From Candidatus Sysuiplasma acidicola (GTDB lineage: Archaea; Thermoplasmatota; Thermoplasmata; Sysuiplasmatales; Sysuiplasmataceae): a DNA stretch of 51,340 nt. The stretch spans positions 1 to 51,340 of the forward strand of contig JAHEAA010000003.1 in NCBI GenBank assembly GCA_019721035.1, written 5' to 3'. The notes below the pieces were generated by a model. It ran no database searches and was not told the DNA's origin. It saw only the letters and a list, made by a program, of their open reading frames with translations. Of the stretch, positions 8,123-16,480 are shown one piece after another (the first letter of the stretch is position 1; every line of letters begins with the position of its first letter). A program made the translations under genes and the position numbers.

Positions 8123-8881
8123 ATGACCGATTTCGCAAAACTGGAGATAAAACTGCGCAGTTTATGTTCAAGATACGGAAGCGAACTGCAGGTGCTCATG
8201 GAGCACCCGTCTTCCGGTTTTTCCTTCAGACATAATAGCGGAAGTGAGTTCCCTTCCGCCAGCATAATCAAGCTATTCATTCTTGATTACGCGCTGGAAT
8301 ATGAGAAGCGGCCCGGGGTTCATGTGCCGGTGTCTTCCCTTACCATGACGGAAGACAGCATGCTGAATTTCTTTTCCGGTTCCACCCTGACAGTCCGGGC
8401 ACTTCTCTCGCTGATGATCGATGTGAGCGACAATGCTGCAACAAACTATCTGATAAGCCGATACGGCATGCAGCGGCTCAACGAACACATCCGCTCCAGA
8501 GGTTGGAAGCGCACCCGACTCAGGAGATTCATGCTTGATTTCAAGGCAAGGGAAGCGGGGCTTGAGAACACAACAACTCTCGATGATGTCTTCGACCTAA
8601 TTGCTCAGCATGCACTGAATCAGTCAAGCACAAAGAGCCGCACTTTTCTGAATATGATGAGATTTCAACATGACAGAAGCAGGATCGCCCTCCTGCTTCC
8701 GGAAGGCGTGACAGGATCGAAGAGCGGAAGTCTGGGCAACGTGTACAGCGATGTGGCATTCATCTCTGCCGCAGGAGGCTTTTCCTATGCTGGATTCATG
8801 ACCCGTGACGCCGCTGCGGCCGTGGCAAGAACGTTCATACCGAAGCTGTCACTACTCTTCTACCGCACGATTTCTAGATAG
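8123..8881 (+). CDS. class A beta-lactamase-fold serine hydrolase
   Basis: From the ATG at 8123 the protein has 252 residues and carries the serine beta-lactamase/penicillin-binding motifs in the right order. These are SIIK (S47-K50, the SxxK nucleophile), SDN (102-104), and KSG (200-202) in GVTGSKSGSLG. A KAREAGLENTTTLDD segment sits where the omega loop with its general base would be. There is no signal peptide, so the enzyme is probably cytoplasmic; bacterial lactamases are exported. Archaea lack murein, so a role on another ester or amide, or on imported beta-lactams, is more likely. A longer upstream frame to 8036 exists, but the leaderless promoter favours 8123. Lateral transfer from bacteria is plausible. 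Confidence 0.78.
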   Translation: MTDFAKLEIKLRSLCSRYGSELQVLMEHPSSGFSFRHNSGSEFPSASIIKLFILDYALEYEKRPGVHVPVSSLTMTEDSMLNFFSGSTLTVRALLSLMIDVSDNAATNYLISRYGMQRLNEHIRSRGWKRTRLRRFMLDFKAREAGLENTTTLDDVFDLIAQHALNQSSTKSRTFLNMMRFQHDRSRIALLLPEGVTGSKSGSLGNVYSDVAFISAAGGFSYAGFMTRDAAAAVARTFIPKLSLLFYRTISR

Positions 8882-8993
8882 CGTGATGCACATAATCTGA
8901 CGGACGATGGAGGGTGCGCCCCACCAGTTTAACCACCGCAGGATGTCAGAGACCATCGCTGCCGTGAAATAGTTTACTTGGCTTTGAAGATCC
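8882..8993. other. intergenic region with GNAT promoter
   Basis: An AATAGTTTA element at 8967-8975 lies about 23 bases before the ATG at 8994 and would give a leaderless message. Nothing else is recognised. Confidence 0.35.
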
Positions 8994-9458
8994 ATGGACT
9001 CGTACGAACCTGCAGGCGGATTGAATTCAGAAATCGAATCCCTTCGCATCAGGGAGTATGTGCCGGAAGATTTCAGAAGTGTGATACGCCTCTGGACTGT
9101 CTCAGGAATCCACGTCGGCCCTTCGGACACGGTTGAGGAACTGGAACGGACAAGACAACGCGATCCGGATTTGTTCCTTGTGGCCGAAACGCATGATAGT
9201 GTTGTGGGCGTTGTCCTCGGCCGCTTTGATGGCCGGCGCGGATGGATACATCATCTTGCCGTAGACCCGTCACACCGCTCGCACGGCATCGGAGGACTTC
9301 TTGTCAGGGAGCTGGAGAAACGCCTGTCGGCAAAGGGATGCTCGAAGGTTAATCTGCATGTCCTCCGATCCAACGAGGGTGTTTGCGCGTTCTATGAGGC
9401 CCTGGGCTACAGCAGATTTGACCTGATATTCATGGACAAATGGCTCAATCCGCCGTAG
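8994..9458 (+). CDS. GNAT-family N-acetyltransferase
   Basis: This 154-residue protein has the GNAT fold. The acetyl-CoA pyrophosphate loop is HRSHGIGG (R95-x-x-G98-x-G100) after the beta-4 strand IHHLAVDP, and the closing motif is NEGVCAFYEALGYSRFDLIFMDKWL. This resembles YpeA/RimI-type acetyltransferases, which acetylate amino groups of proteins or small molecules; the substrate is unknown. The first 15 residues are extra to the family core (RIREYVPEDF), so a slightly later start cannot be excluded. An AT-rich box just upstream supports a leaderless start at 8994. It stands alone between genes on both strands. Confidence 0.85.
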   Translation: MDSYEPAGGLNSEIESLRIREYVPEDFRSVIRLWTVSGIHVGPSDTVEELERTRQRDPDLFLVAETHDSVVGVVLGRFDGRRGWIHHLAVDPSHRSHGIGGLLVRELEKRLSAKGCSKVNLHVLRSNEGVCAFYEALGYSRFDLIFMDKWLNPP

Positions 9459-9525
9459 GACGGCAGAGCAGCAATCAGGTATCGGCCGCCGATCACGCCG
9501 GCGCGCTCATTTCAGGTGCATTCTT

Positions 9526-11310
9526 TCATATGATATCGAAACGCTTTCTGTACTCGCTCGAGTCATTCACTCCTTCGTAGCTCACGCCGTCCTTCCATCT
9601 GGCATAGGCCCATTTCTCATAAGTCCGCTTCTGTTTCGCACTCGCTCTTTTCATCTGCACAAATGTCAGCTTGCCCGGCCTCTCTTCAAGTCTGAGCGAA
9701 ATGCTCTTGAGCTGACCGTGTCTCGCAACAGTGAGCGTTATGTCTTCCCGAGGAGAGAGTTCCCTTATTCTGCTGGCAAAATCGGGCGGCATAACGCGCA
9801 TGCCGTTCACCGCTATGATTTCGTCTCCAGGAAAAACGCCTGCTTCGGCGGCAGGCATGCCTTCCAGTACGCTGCCCACAGTCTCTGGCGTCTTTCTGGA
9901 CATCAGTATTCCGGCACATCCCTCTTTGCGCTCGCTTTCCCTTTTCATTTCCAGGCCCGCCAGCGCGAGATATCTGCCGAATTGCAAATCGCCCCTGCCT
10001 CTGATAAGACTCCTGCAGAGCTGTGATGCATCGCTTCCGAGCACCTTGCCGCAGGCCGCGACAAAATCTTCTTCGGTAAATCCCCTGCCTTTCCTGTAGG
10101 TGGTGTTGTAGAGCAGGCGCATGACGTCGTCGAGTCTCTTCCTTCCGTCGGTGGCATCCAGGATGTGCAGGTCGAGGAGCATGCCTATGAGACTCCCCTT
10201 CGTATAGTATGATATGCCCGAATTCACAGAGTTCTCATCCGGTTTGTAGAGTTTTATCCAGGTGTCGAAACTGGACTCATCCGCGCTCTGGTAATTCCGA
10301 CCGGGCGTGTTCATGTATGATTCGGCCATTCTAGCAAAGCTCCTTAACAGTTCTCCCGGCGTCACGATCATGGCGCGTCTCAATGCGATGTATGTGTAGT
10401 ATGAAGTGAAACCTTCCGAAAACCACAGCAGCCCGGTGTATACTTCCTTCGTATAATCGAACGGACCAAGAGGTACCGGTCTGAGTCTCTTGACGTTCCA
10501 CAGGTGGAAGAACTCGTGGGATATCGTGCTCAGTCTGGCCAGATAGTCCTCCCTGATCCTGAACGAAAAAGGATCGGCGAGGCAATGCGTCGAGTTTAGA
10601 TGTTCCAGTCCTCCCGAGGCACCAGGCAGCAGGTCGTAGATGAAGAGATATCTGTCGTACGGCACGTCCTTCATAATGTCTATTTCCGCACGTACAATTT
10701 TTTCAACGTCGGACGTGAATGTATCCTTATCAATGGTGCCTGAGCCGTAAATTGCTATCTCATGATCCTTTCCTGCTGCCTTGAAATGGGTGGAAATATG
10801 GTTGCCTGCTTCGACCGGCGAATCAATGAGTATGTCAAAATCCGGGGCCGTAAACGTCCATTTGTCTTCGGTTCTGCCGAGTCCTGTGGAAACGTTGTTC
10901 CACCCGTCCAGGGGAATAATCCTGAGCACCGCCTGAAGGTGTTCGTAACCCTTTGCGTAAAGAAGCGAGCTTCCGCCGTTGAGCGTCAGGTGAGTGTCGT
11001 CGACGAAACTCTGGTGCACCGTTATCATGTGTGCATGAACCCTGTACCTCACGACAACTTTCCGGCCGTCCGCCCTGAATGTCCATGTGCTCTTGTCCTT
11101 CTTCTCCATCTTCATTGCCCTGCCGTCTGCGTTGACGGCCGATATGTTCACAATGTGCCTGGCAAAATCCTCGATACGGTAAGAGCCAGGAGCCCATGCT
11201 GCCATGCATATGTCCACCACGCCCTTCTGCGGCCTGAAAGACATCTCAACGTTGAGGCAGTTCAGTCTGTTGTCTCTCGCATCAACTGTATACTCTATCT
11301 TTTCTTCCAT
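9526..11310 (-). CDS. M61-family glycyl aminopeptidase-like metallopeptidase with PDZ domain
   Basis: The product has about 594 residues. It has an N-terminal beta domain that starts KIEYTVDARD, then the peptidase domain with HEFFHLWNVKRLRP (the M61 HExxH zinc site with the family's WNVKR tail) near residue 270 and the downstream GLLWFSEGFTSYY glutamate. A PDZ domain at about 500-570 contains GSVLEGMPAAEAGVFPGDEIIAVNG. M61 enzymes remove N-terminal Gly or Ala. There is no signal peptide, so it is probably cytoplasmic. The start is ATG 11310, preceded by a GTGAT ribosome site; GTG at 11319 is the alternative. It is separated from the translin gene on the same strand by 73 bases and may be transcribed with it. 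Confidence 0.9.
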   Translation of the reverse strand: MEEKIEYTVDARDNRLNCLNVEMSFRPQKGVVDICMAAWAPGSYRIEDFARHIVNISAVNADGRAMKMEKKDKSTWTFRADGRKVVVRYRVHAHMITVHQSFVDDTHLTLNGGSSLLYAKGYEHLQAVLRIIPLDGWNNVSTGLGRTEDKWTFTAPDFDILIDSPVEAGNHISTHFKAAGKDHEIAIYGSGTIDKDTFTSDVEKIVRAEIDIMKDVPYDRYLFIYDLLPGASGGLEHLNSTHCLADPFSFRIREDYLARLSTISHEFFHLWNVKRLRPVPLGPFDYTKEVYTGLLWFSEGFTSYYTYIALRRAMIVTPGELLRSFARMAESYMNTPGRNYQSADESSFDTWIKLYKPDENSVNSGISYYTKGSLIGMLLDLHILDATDGRKRLDDVMRLLYNTTYRKGRGFTEEDFVAACGKVLGSDASQLCRSLIRGRGDLQFGRYLALAGLEMKRESERKEGCAGILMSRKTPETVGSVLEGMPAAEAGVFPGDEIIAVNGMRVMPPDFASRIRELSPREDITLTVARHGQLKSISLRLEERPGKLTFVQMKRASAKQKRTYEKWAYARWKDGVSYEGVNDSSEYRKRFDII

Positions 11311-11383
11311 CGTTATCACACAATCTCTTCTCTTATCGCTGCGTGCGTGAAAGGATTTTACTGTTCAGACCGTCGGAAGGGCC

Positions 11384-11989
11384 TCATTTTCTCAACGCAT
11401 GCGATGCCATCGTCGTGGCTAGTTCCCCTCTCGTCCTGTCCAGCATCGCACGTGCGGTGTCCTGTTTCTTTCTGATCTGCACGAGCTTGGACGGGTAATG
11501 CAGCCTCGAGATCGCAACAAACAGACGCTCCATTTCGTTCACCCAGTGGGCCGCTTCCTCGACTCTCCCTTCGATCATGCTGTTGAGCGCAATCCTCCTG
11601 AATTCACCTATCAGGTCAGACAATCCGAGTACATATGTGGAAGCATCGACCTTAAGCTGCGCAGGCGTCGGTAAATCCTTTCCGCTCACCGCGCATCTCA
11701 GCAGCGTTGCCTCGACGTATTCCTGAAGAGCCTCCTCCACAAAACCGCTGTAATAGACTTCATAGTTGCCGGTCAGGAGTGTATTCAGCTCCATCACGAC
11801 AGATTTGAGATTCCTGAATCCGTCCACCACCTCTCTGGATGCTGCCCCCTTCTGCATCCTGTAAATGAGGTCCGACGATAGGCGCACAATCTCTCTGCAT
11901 CGTTTCAGTGCAATTTCGCGAAGCTCGTCTCTTTCGTCGAGTTCCCGCTCCACTTCCGACATTACCGTGTCAAGTTTTTCAACCGTCAT
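11384..11989 (-). CDS. translin/TRAX-family RNA-binding protein
   Basis: This all-helical protein of 201 residues has the translin signatures CREIVRLSSDLIYRM, YYSGFVEEALQEYVEA and LGLSDLIGEFRRIALNSM. Translin and TRAX bind single-stranded nucleic acid and form octamers. In TRAX, acidic residues of the EALQEYVEA helix and the LSD loop build an RNase centre, and the corresponding acids are present here, so a nuclease role is possible. The start is ATG 11989 with GAGG about eight bases ahead, inside the end of purD; the frame upstream of it runs through purD and is not family-like. It follows purD by 10 bases in the same operon. The purpose of this pairing is not known. Confidence 0.85.
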   Translation of the reverse strand: MTVEKLDTVMSEVERELDERDELREIALKRCREIVRLSSDLIYRMQKGAASREVVDGFRNLKSVVMELNTLLTGNYEVYYSGFVEEALQEYVEATLLRCAVSGKDLPTPAQLKVDASTYVLGLSDLIGEFRRIALNSMIEGRVEEAAHWVNEMERLFVAISRLHYPSKLVQIRKKQDTARAMLDRTRGELATTMASHALRK

Positions 11990-11999
11990 CTTTTCATCC

Positions 12000-13328
12000 T
12001 CAGGCAGCACCACGATAATGCAGTTTCCTTCCGGAAGCGCTCTTCCTTTCAATCTCTTCAATCGTGCCTATATCCCTCCTGCTATAGAGATTCCCCCTTA
12101 CACACACTGCTGCTGCATCAATTGCCGATGCGGCCTGCCACGGCTGATCTGCCTTTGCCAGCAATGCAAATGACCGTGAAGTCGTCGTTAGAATCTTCCC
12201 GGCCCCCGCATTTACCGAGCCGTAATACAGGGTGGCATTGCTTCCCGCAATGCATTTCTCATCTATGAATATTTCAGCGTTTGGCATAGGCCGTTCGCCG
12301 TAGCCTGTCGGCACGTAGTATCTGCAGACGGTGCTCGAACGCTCGAATGAAAGGCCGTTCCTGAGATTTCCCTCCGCAGCCGAAAGCAGCACAGATCCCA
12401 GATCACCTTTTGTGACGGCAAGAACATTCATGGATTCGGGATCGGCGAAGCGGGCGTTGAATTCAAGCAGTCTGATGCCTTCCGCAGTTAGTATGAATCC
12501 GCCGTACAGGAGTCCCCTGAATTCCCTTCCCTCGCTCTTCATGGCGTCTATTACACGCTGCATCGTGTCCAGCGCGGAATCCCTGTCCGGTTCTTCGACG
12601 AAGGGGAGGAGTCCGTCTGCCAGAGTGTATGAGCCCATGCCTCCTGTATTTGGACCCCTGTCGCCCTCAAACGCACGTTTGTGATCCTGTGCGAGCGGGA
12701 AGGGGAGGAGGCGTGTGCCGTCTGAAATCGCCTGCAGGCTGAACTCTTCACCTACGAGCTTCTCTTCAACGACTACTTCCGTTTTTCCCCCGGCGGAGGA
12801 GAATATCTCTTTCACGTATGTGCATGCCTCACGATTGTCAGCGAGCTGATCGCCTACGACCTTCACTCCCTTTCCACCCGTAAGACCGGACGGTTTGACA
12901 ACTACCGGATAATCACACTTCTCTATGTGCTCAACCGCTTCCGCAATATTGTCGAACGATGCGTAAACGGGATTGCCGGGTATTCCATGCCTTTTTAGCA
13001 GTCCCCTCGTGAATGATTTCGACGACTCGATTTCCGCAGCCCTCTTTACGGGTCCGAAACAGGCGACCGCCGCATCTGCAAGGACATCGGCCACTCCTGC
13101 GGCAAGCGGATTTTCGGGCCCTATCACAGCAAAGTCCGCATTGTTCTTACTGGCAAATGCCGAAATGGCGAGAGCATCAGTTTCATCGCACTGCATTACC
13201 GCTTGTGCAAGTGCCTCTATCCCAGGATTCCTGTTTTTCATCGCAGCGATTATTGAGTTGCCCTCGAACTTCAGTCTGCTGACAAGTGCATGCTCCCTGC
13301 AGCCTCCACCAACTACGAGAATTTTCAT
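12000..13328 (-). CDS. purD: phosphoribosylamine-glycine ligase (purD)
   Basis: This 442-residue enzyme makes glycinamide ribonucleotide in purine synthesis: phosphoribosylamine + glycine + ATP. Landmarks are KILVVGGGCREHAL at the start, FAVIGPENPLAAGVAD, the ATP-grasp segment VVVKPSGLTGGKGVKV, DHKRAFEGDRGPNTGGMG, and LLEFNARFADPE near the metal site. The start is ATG 13328 because MKILVVGGG matches the family start and the TATA-like CTTAAAAATTG (13358-13368, minus-strand promoter) sits about 35 bases upstream, giving a leader of six to eight bases. Upstream in-frame ATG codons at 13346 and 13355 are too close to the box. The gene leads an operon with translin. Confidence 0.95.
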   Translation of the reverse strand: MKILVVGGGCREHALVSRLKFEGNSIIAAMKNRNPGIEALAQAVMQCDETDALAISAFASKNNADFAVIGPENPLAAGVADVLADAAVACFGPVKRAAEIESSKSFTRGLLKRHGIPGNPVYASFDNIAEAVEHIEKCDYPVVVKPSGLTGGKGVKVVGDQLADNREACTYVKEIFSSAGGKTEVVVEEKLVGEEFSLQAISDGTRLLPFPLAQDHKRAFEGDRGPNTGGMGSYTLADGLLPFVEEPDRDSALDTMQRVIDAMKSEGREFRGLLYGGFILTAEGIRLLEFNARFADPESMNVLAVTKGDLGSVLLSAAEGNLRNGLSFERSSTVCRYYVPTGYGERPMPNAEIFIDEKCIAGSNATLYYGSVNAGAGKILTTTSRSFALLAKADQPWQAASAIDAAAVCVRGNLYSRRDIGTIEEIERKSASGRKLHYRGAA

Positions 13329-13356
13329 CTGAATGCGTTTTGTCATTGTCCGCACT

Positions 13357-13368
13357 CCTTAAAAATTG
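13357..13368 (-). promoter_or_regulatory. TATA-like box for purD
   Basis: The minus-strand reading is CAATTTTTAAGG. Its centre near 13362 predicts transcription from about 13336, just before the ATG ending at 13328. Confidence 0.5.
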
Positions 13369-13446
13369 TCGCCGTGATGTGATGACGCACATCTGACCTC
13401 CGATTTCACCAAAAGTTTATCAGGAGCTTACGCAAGTCGCGCAGAA

Positions 13447-14316
13447 GTGGATAGGCGAAAGTTACACGCAGTTCTGCTAACACTTTGCGCCGCCGCGCTC
13501 TGGGGAACAACCTTTCCGGCTGTTAAGGTCGGACTCGAATACGTCAATCCGTTTAATTTTCTCATGTGGAGGTTTTTTCTCGCAACAATTGTGCTGCTGA
13601 TTGTCCAGATGCTGAGAGGAACGAGCATAAATGAGTTGATTCGGCCCGAAACAGTTACGATGGGTTTCGTCATGTCTCTCTCCTTCCTGATGCAGTATCT
13701 TGGCCAGGTCGGAACGACAGCTTCAGAAGCAGCGGTACTCATCAACTCCAGTCCGGTGATGGTTCCTATGCTGGGGTACGCGCTCATAAAGGAGCGTCTC
13801 AATGCAAAGAAGTGGTCCGCCGTGGTATTCGGCACAGTCGGTGTCGTATTGATGTCAGGCATCGCTGCAGCGAACGGGAACAGTGGTTATCCAGTCATCG
13901 GAACGATCGAGCTGCTGTTCAGTGCGCTGCTGACTTCCATTTTCATTGTCGTTTCGAAGAAGAATGTTGCCGTGGTCAAGCCGCTCGATATCATACTCGG
14001 CTCATTCATTTTCGCATCCCTTTTTATTTTCATGTTCACGCTCCTGTCAGGCAATGTTTCACTTTCTCTTTGGAACAGTTATACCACTTCAGCAATTGTG
14101 ATCTACCTGTCTCTCTTCTGCACAGCCTTGCCTTTCATTCTCTGGTTCAGAGGTCTCGGTTCACTTTCGGCAACAGGTTCCACTGTGATCACGCTTTTTG
14201 AACCGGTAGTCGGTGTGGCCCTATCCGTCGTGTTCCTCGGAGAAGCGTTTACTGTTTTAGCCGCCGCTGGAACATCGCTGATTTTTATTGCGATCGTGCT
14301 GATGGGCACTCAGTGA
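13447..14316 (+). CDS. EamA/DMT-superfamily transporter
   Basis: This 289-residue integral membrane protein has ten hydrophobic helices in two EamA repeats. The first repeat has the typical LCAAALWGTTFPAVKVGL and FLMWRFFLATIVLL. The second repeat starts near ELLFSALLTSIFIVVSK and ends with TVITLFEPVVGVALSVVFLGE, a hallmark of the family. Members export or import small metabolites such as amino acids; the substrate is unknown. The start is GTG 13447. AAAGTTTATC at 13410-13419 is a TATA-like box about 32 bases upstream. It converges with the metallopeptidase gene, with four bases between the stop codons. Confidence 0.9.
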   Translation: MDRRKLHAVLLTLCAAALWGTTFPAVKVGLEYVNPFNFLMWRFFLATIVLLIVQMLRGTSINELIRPETVTMGFVMSLSFLMQYLGQVGTTASEAAVLINSSPVMVPMLGYALIKERLNAKKWSAVVFGTVGVVLMSGIAAANGNSGYPVIGTIELLFSALLTSIFIVVSKKNVAVVKPLDIILGSFIFASLFIFMFTLLSGNVSLSLWNSYTTSAIVIYLSLFCTALPFILWFRGLGSLSATGSTVITLFEPVVGVALSVVFLGEAFTVLAAAGTSLIFIAIVLMGTQ

Positions 14317-14320
14317 CAGG

Positions 14321-15055
14321 CTACCACTCAAATGCTGTTTCCAGTGCGATGCGTCTGAGCTTTTCTTTTCTTTCCCGATAATCCGGCAGGAATGACGATA
14401 CAAGCTGCCAGAATGCATCACCGTGGCTTCTGTGCCTCAGGTGGCACAGTTCATGTATTATGACATAGTCGATGACGTCTTCAGGGAAAACTGACAGTTT
14501 CGAATTGAACCTGATTGTTCCCGAGGGCGAACAGCTCCCCCATTTGCTTCGGAACTCCTTCAGTTCGTATCTGAGTGAGTGCAACTTCGTCAGTTTTTCA
14601 AGCGCAGCGATCCTTCCGGAGAGATATGATGCTGTCTCCCCCATGTAGAATGCCCTGAGAAAATCAAGCGGTTCTTTGCCATCCTGCCTCGATGAGGGCA
14701 AAACAAGTGTCTTCGCCCCATTCGCTGTAATCAGATGAGGTTCAGAAACGCCGGAAGTCAGATGCAATGCAATTTCACTTCCAAAGTGAGGAACAGATGT
14801 GCCGTCCCTTGCCTGAACCACCCGCCTTCGCCTCTCCATCATTTTCTCTCTGGCTTTCACGACCCATCGTGCGTTGGAAGCAAGAAACCCCTCCGCCGCA
14901 TTCAGCGAAGTGCCCGGCGGTACTCTTACTCTCACGCCGCCGTGTTCGTCCACGACGATACCAAGTCTGCGGGTCCGCCTGCTCGTGTAAATGCTGTAGT
15001 AAATATCCACGCCGCTGACTTTTATGCGATGCTCCACTGACGCAGAGTTTCCCAT
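14321..15055 (-). CDS. YgjP-type (DUF45) zinc metallopeptidase-like protein
   Basis: The product has 244 residues. The N-terminal half carries SKxxRRLxxxVxxxxxVRVxVP-type strands (TSRRTRRLGIVVDEHGG), and the C-terminal half has RYELKEFRSKWGSCSPSGTIRFNSKL. The gluzincin site IIHELCHLRHRSHGDAFW contains HExxH and the third ligand. This is the YgjP/DUF45 family, related to SprT/wss1-like metallopeptidases, whose substrates are largely unknown. The start is ATG 15055, where family similarity begins; GTG at 15079 would add eight residues. It is divergent from gatD. Confidence 0.85.
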   Translation of the reverse strand: MGNSASVEHRIKVSGVDIYYSIYTSRRTRRLGIVVDEHGGVRVRVPPGTSLNAAEGFLASNARWVVKAREKMMERRRRVVQARDGTSVPHFGSEIALHLTSGVSEPHLITANGAKTLVLPSSRQDGKEPLDFLRAFYMGETASYLSGRIAALEKLTKLHSLRYELKEFRSKWGSCSPSGTIRFNSKLSVFPEDVIDYVIIHELCHLRHRSHGDAFWQLVSSFLPDYRERKEKLRRIALETAFEW

Positions 15056-15137
15056 ATGCGGTGAGGACAGCAGCGGCACCTATTTCGACTTTTTCATCTC
15101 CGACTGATTATGGTCTCCGTGGGCGAAGACAGAAGTG

Positions 15138-15144
15138 TTTTAAG
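15138..15144 (+). promoter_or_regulatory. TATA-like box for gatD
   Basis: TTTTAAG is centred about 26 bases before the ATG at 15167. It therefore selects this ATG among several in-frame candidates and predicts a leaderless message. Confidence 0.5.
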
Positions 15145-15166
15145 ATTGTATTCAATGCGATTGCCG

Positions 15167-16480
15167 ATGAGATCTCCGCCAAAGGAAATGGACGCGATGG
15201 AGAGACTCCGGCGTGGAGGCATCTCCGTCGGGGATGAAGTGCGTGTCAGGAACGGTGCCGGCGAAATGAAGGGCATACTCCTGCCGCATCACGATTTCAG
15301 CCGGAGGGATGTTTTCACTATCAAACTTTCATCCGGTTACAATACAGGCATACGATATGACGACAACACGCAGGTGGAGAAAATCGCGTCAGCGCCAGTC
15401 CCGGAGCCTCACGCCTCGGCTCAAAGACGTGGCAGCAGCTCAGGAAAACGAGTTGCATTCATCGGAACTGGAGGAACAATCGCGAGTTACGTGGATTACA
15501 GGACAGGAGGCGTGTTCCCTGCATATGATGCTGATGGTATTGTATCGCTGGTGCCGGAGATTTCCGGCATCTGTTCGCTGGAGGGCAGGAATCTCTTTTC
15601 AGAAATGAGTGAAAATTTCGGTCACAGAGAATGGTCTTCGCTGGCCGAGGAAGTCGCTTCCAGGCTGAATGCCGGATACAACGGGGTGTTGATATCTCAC
15701 GGCACAGACACGATGTCATATACCGCCGCTGCTCTCTCGTTCATGCTGCATGACCTGACGGGCCCGGTGGTGCTCGTCGGTGCTCAGCGCTCACCCGACA
15801 GGCCCTCATTCGACGGGTATCTGAATCTGCTGTGCGCATCAAGGGTCGCGGCTGAAAGTGACATAGGTGAAGTAGTTGTCGTCATGCATTCCAACTCATC
15901 GGACGGAGGGTGCACGATACACCGCGGCACAAAAGTCAGAAAAATGCATTCGAGCAGAAGAGATGCGTTCAGGAGCATAAATGCGCAACCCATCGGTTTC
16001 GTCAACGGGGGCGTCCGATGCACTTCCGCATACAGGAAGGCTTCCCCGGGTACTGTCACTGCCGAGACATCAATGTCAAAGGAAGTCGTTCTCGTGCAAT
16101 TTTACCCCGATATGGGTAAGAAGGATTTCCTTGATCTGACGGAGGGAAAGAGAGGCGTGGTGATCGCCGGAACGGGACTGGGACACGTGAGCTCTGAGCT
16201 CGTAAAATCGATCACTATGAGGGTTTCGGAGAATGTCGCTGTCGTCGCCACCACACAGTGCCTCAATGGCACAACGGATCTGAATGTATATTCCACCGGC
16301 AGAGATATGCTGAAAGCCGGAGTTATACCTGGGGGCGACATGCTTCCGGAGGTCGCGTACGTGAAGCTCCGGTATGTGCTTGCACATCATCGCTCAAATG
16401 ACTCAATCAGGCATGCAATGATGTCGAATCTTGCCGGCGAACTTACGGATAGAAGGGAGGGAACGGTAGATGCCGAATGA
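15167..16480 (+). CDS. gatD: Glu-tRNA(Gln) amidotransferase subunit D (GatD)
   Basis: This is an L-asparaginase-like subunit of 437 residues. An N-terminal SH3/Tudor-like domain (GISVGDEVRVRNGAGEMKG) is followed by the asparaginase domain with IGTGGTIAS (first catalytic Thr), SHGTDTMSYTA (catalytic Thr-Asp pair) and TKVRKMHSSRRDAF (catalytic Lys). GatD frees ammonia from glutamine or asparagine and channels it to GatE, which amidates Glu-tRNA(Gln) on the ribosome-bound pathway of archaea lacking GlnRS. The start at 15167 comes from the promoter position. ATGs at 15188 and 15197 are alternatives closer to the domain start. Its end overlaps gatE by 11 bases, so the two are co-translated. Confidence 0.95.
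   Translation: MRSPPKEMDAMERLRRGGISVGDEVRVRNGAGEMKGILLPHHDFSRRDVFTIKLSSGYNTGIRYDDNTQVEKIASAPVPEPHASAQRRGSSSGKRVAFIGTGGTIASYVDYRTGGVFPAYDADGIVSLVPEISGICSLEGRNLFSEMSENFGHREWSSLAEEVASRLNAGYNGVLISHGTDTMSYTAAALSFMLHDLTGPVVLVGAQRSPDRPSFDGYLNLLCASRVAAESDIGEVVVVMHSNSSDGGCTIHRGTKVRKMHSSRRDAFRSINAQPIGFVNGGVRCTSAYRKASPGTVTAETSMSKEVVLVQFYPDMGKKDFLDLTEGKRGVVIAGTGLGHVSSELVKSITMRVSENVAVVATTQCLNGTTDLNVYSTGRDMLKAGVIPGGDMLPEVAYVKLRYVLAHHRSNDSIRHAMMSNLAGELTDRREGTVDAE

Noticed and set aside
8882-8993. C/D-box guide RNA (GTGATGC and CTGA-like boxes)
   Set aside because: Boxes are imperfect and lack a paired C'/D' set at normal spacing.
10762-11475. 237-residue open frame on plus strand
   Set aside because: It lies antisense to the M61 peptidase and has no domain; the composition is that of a shadow frame.
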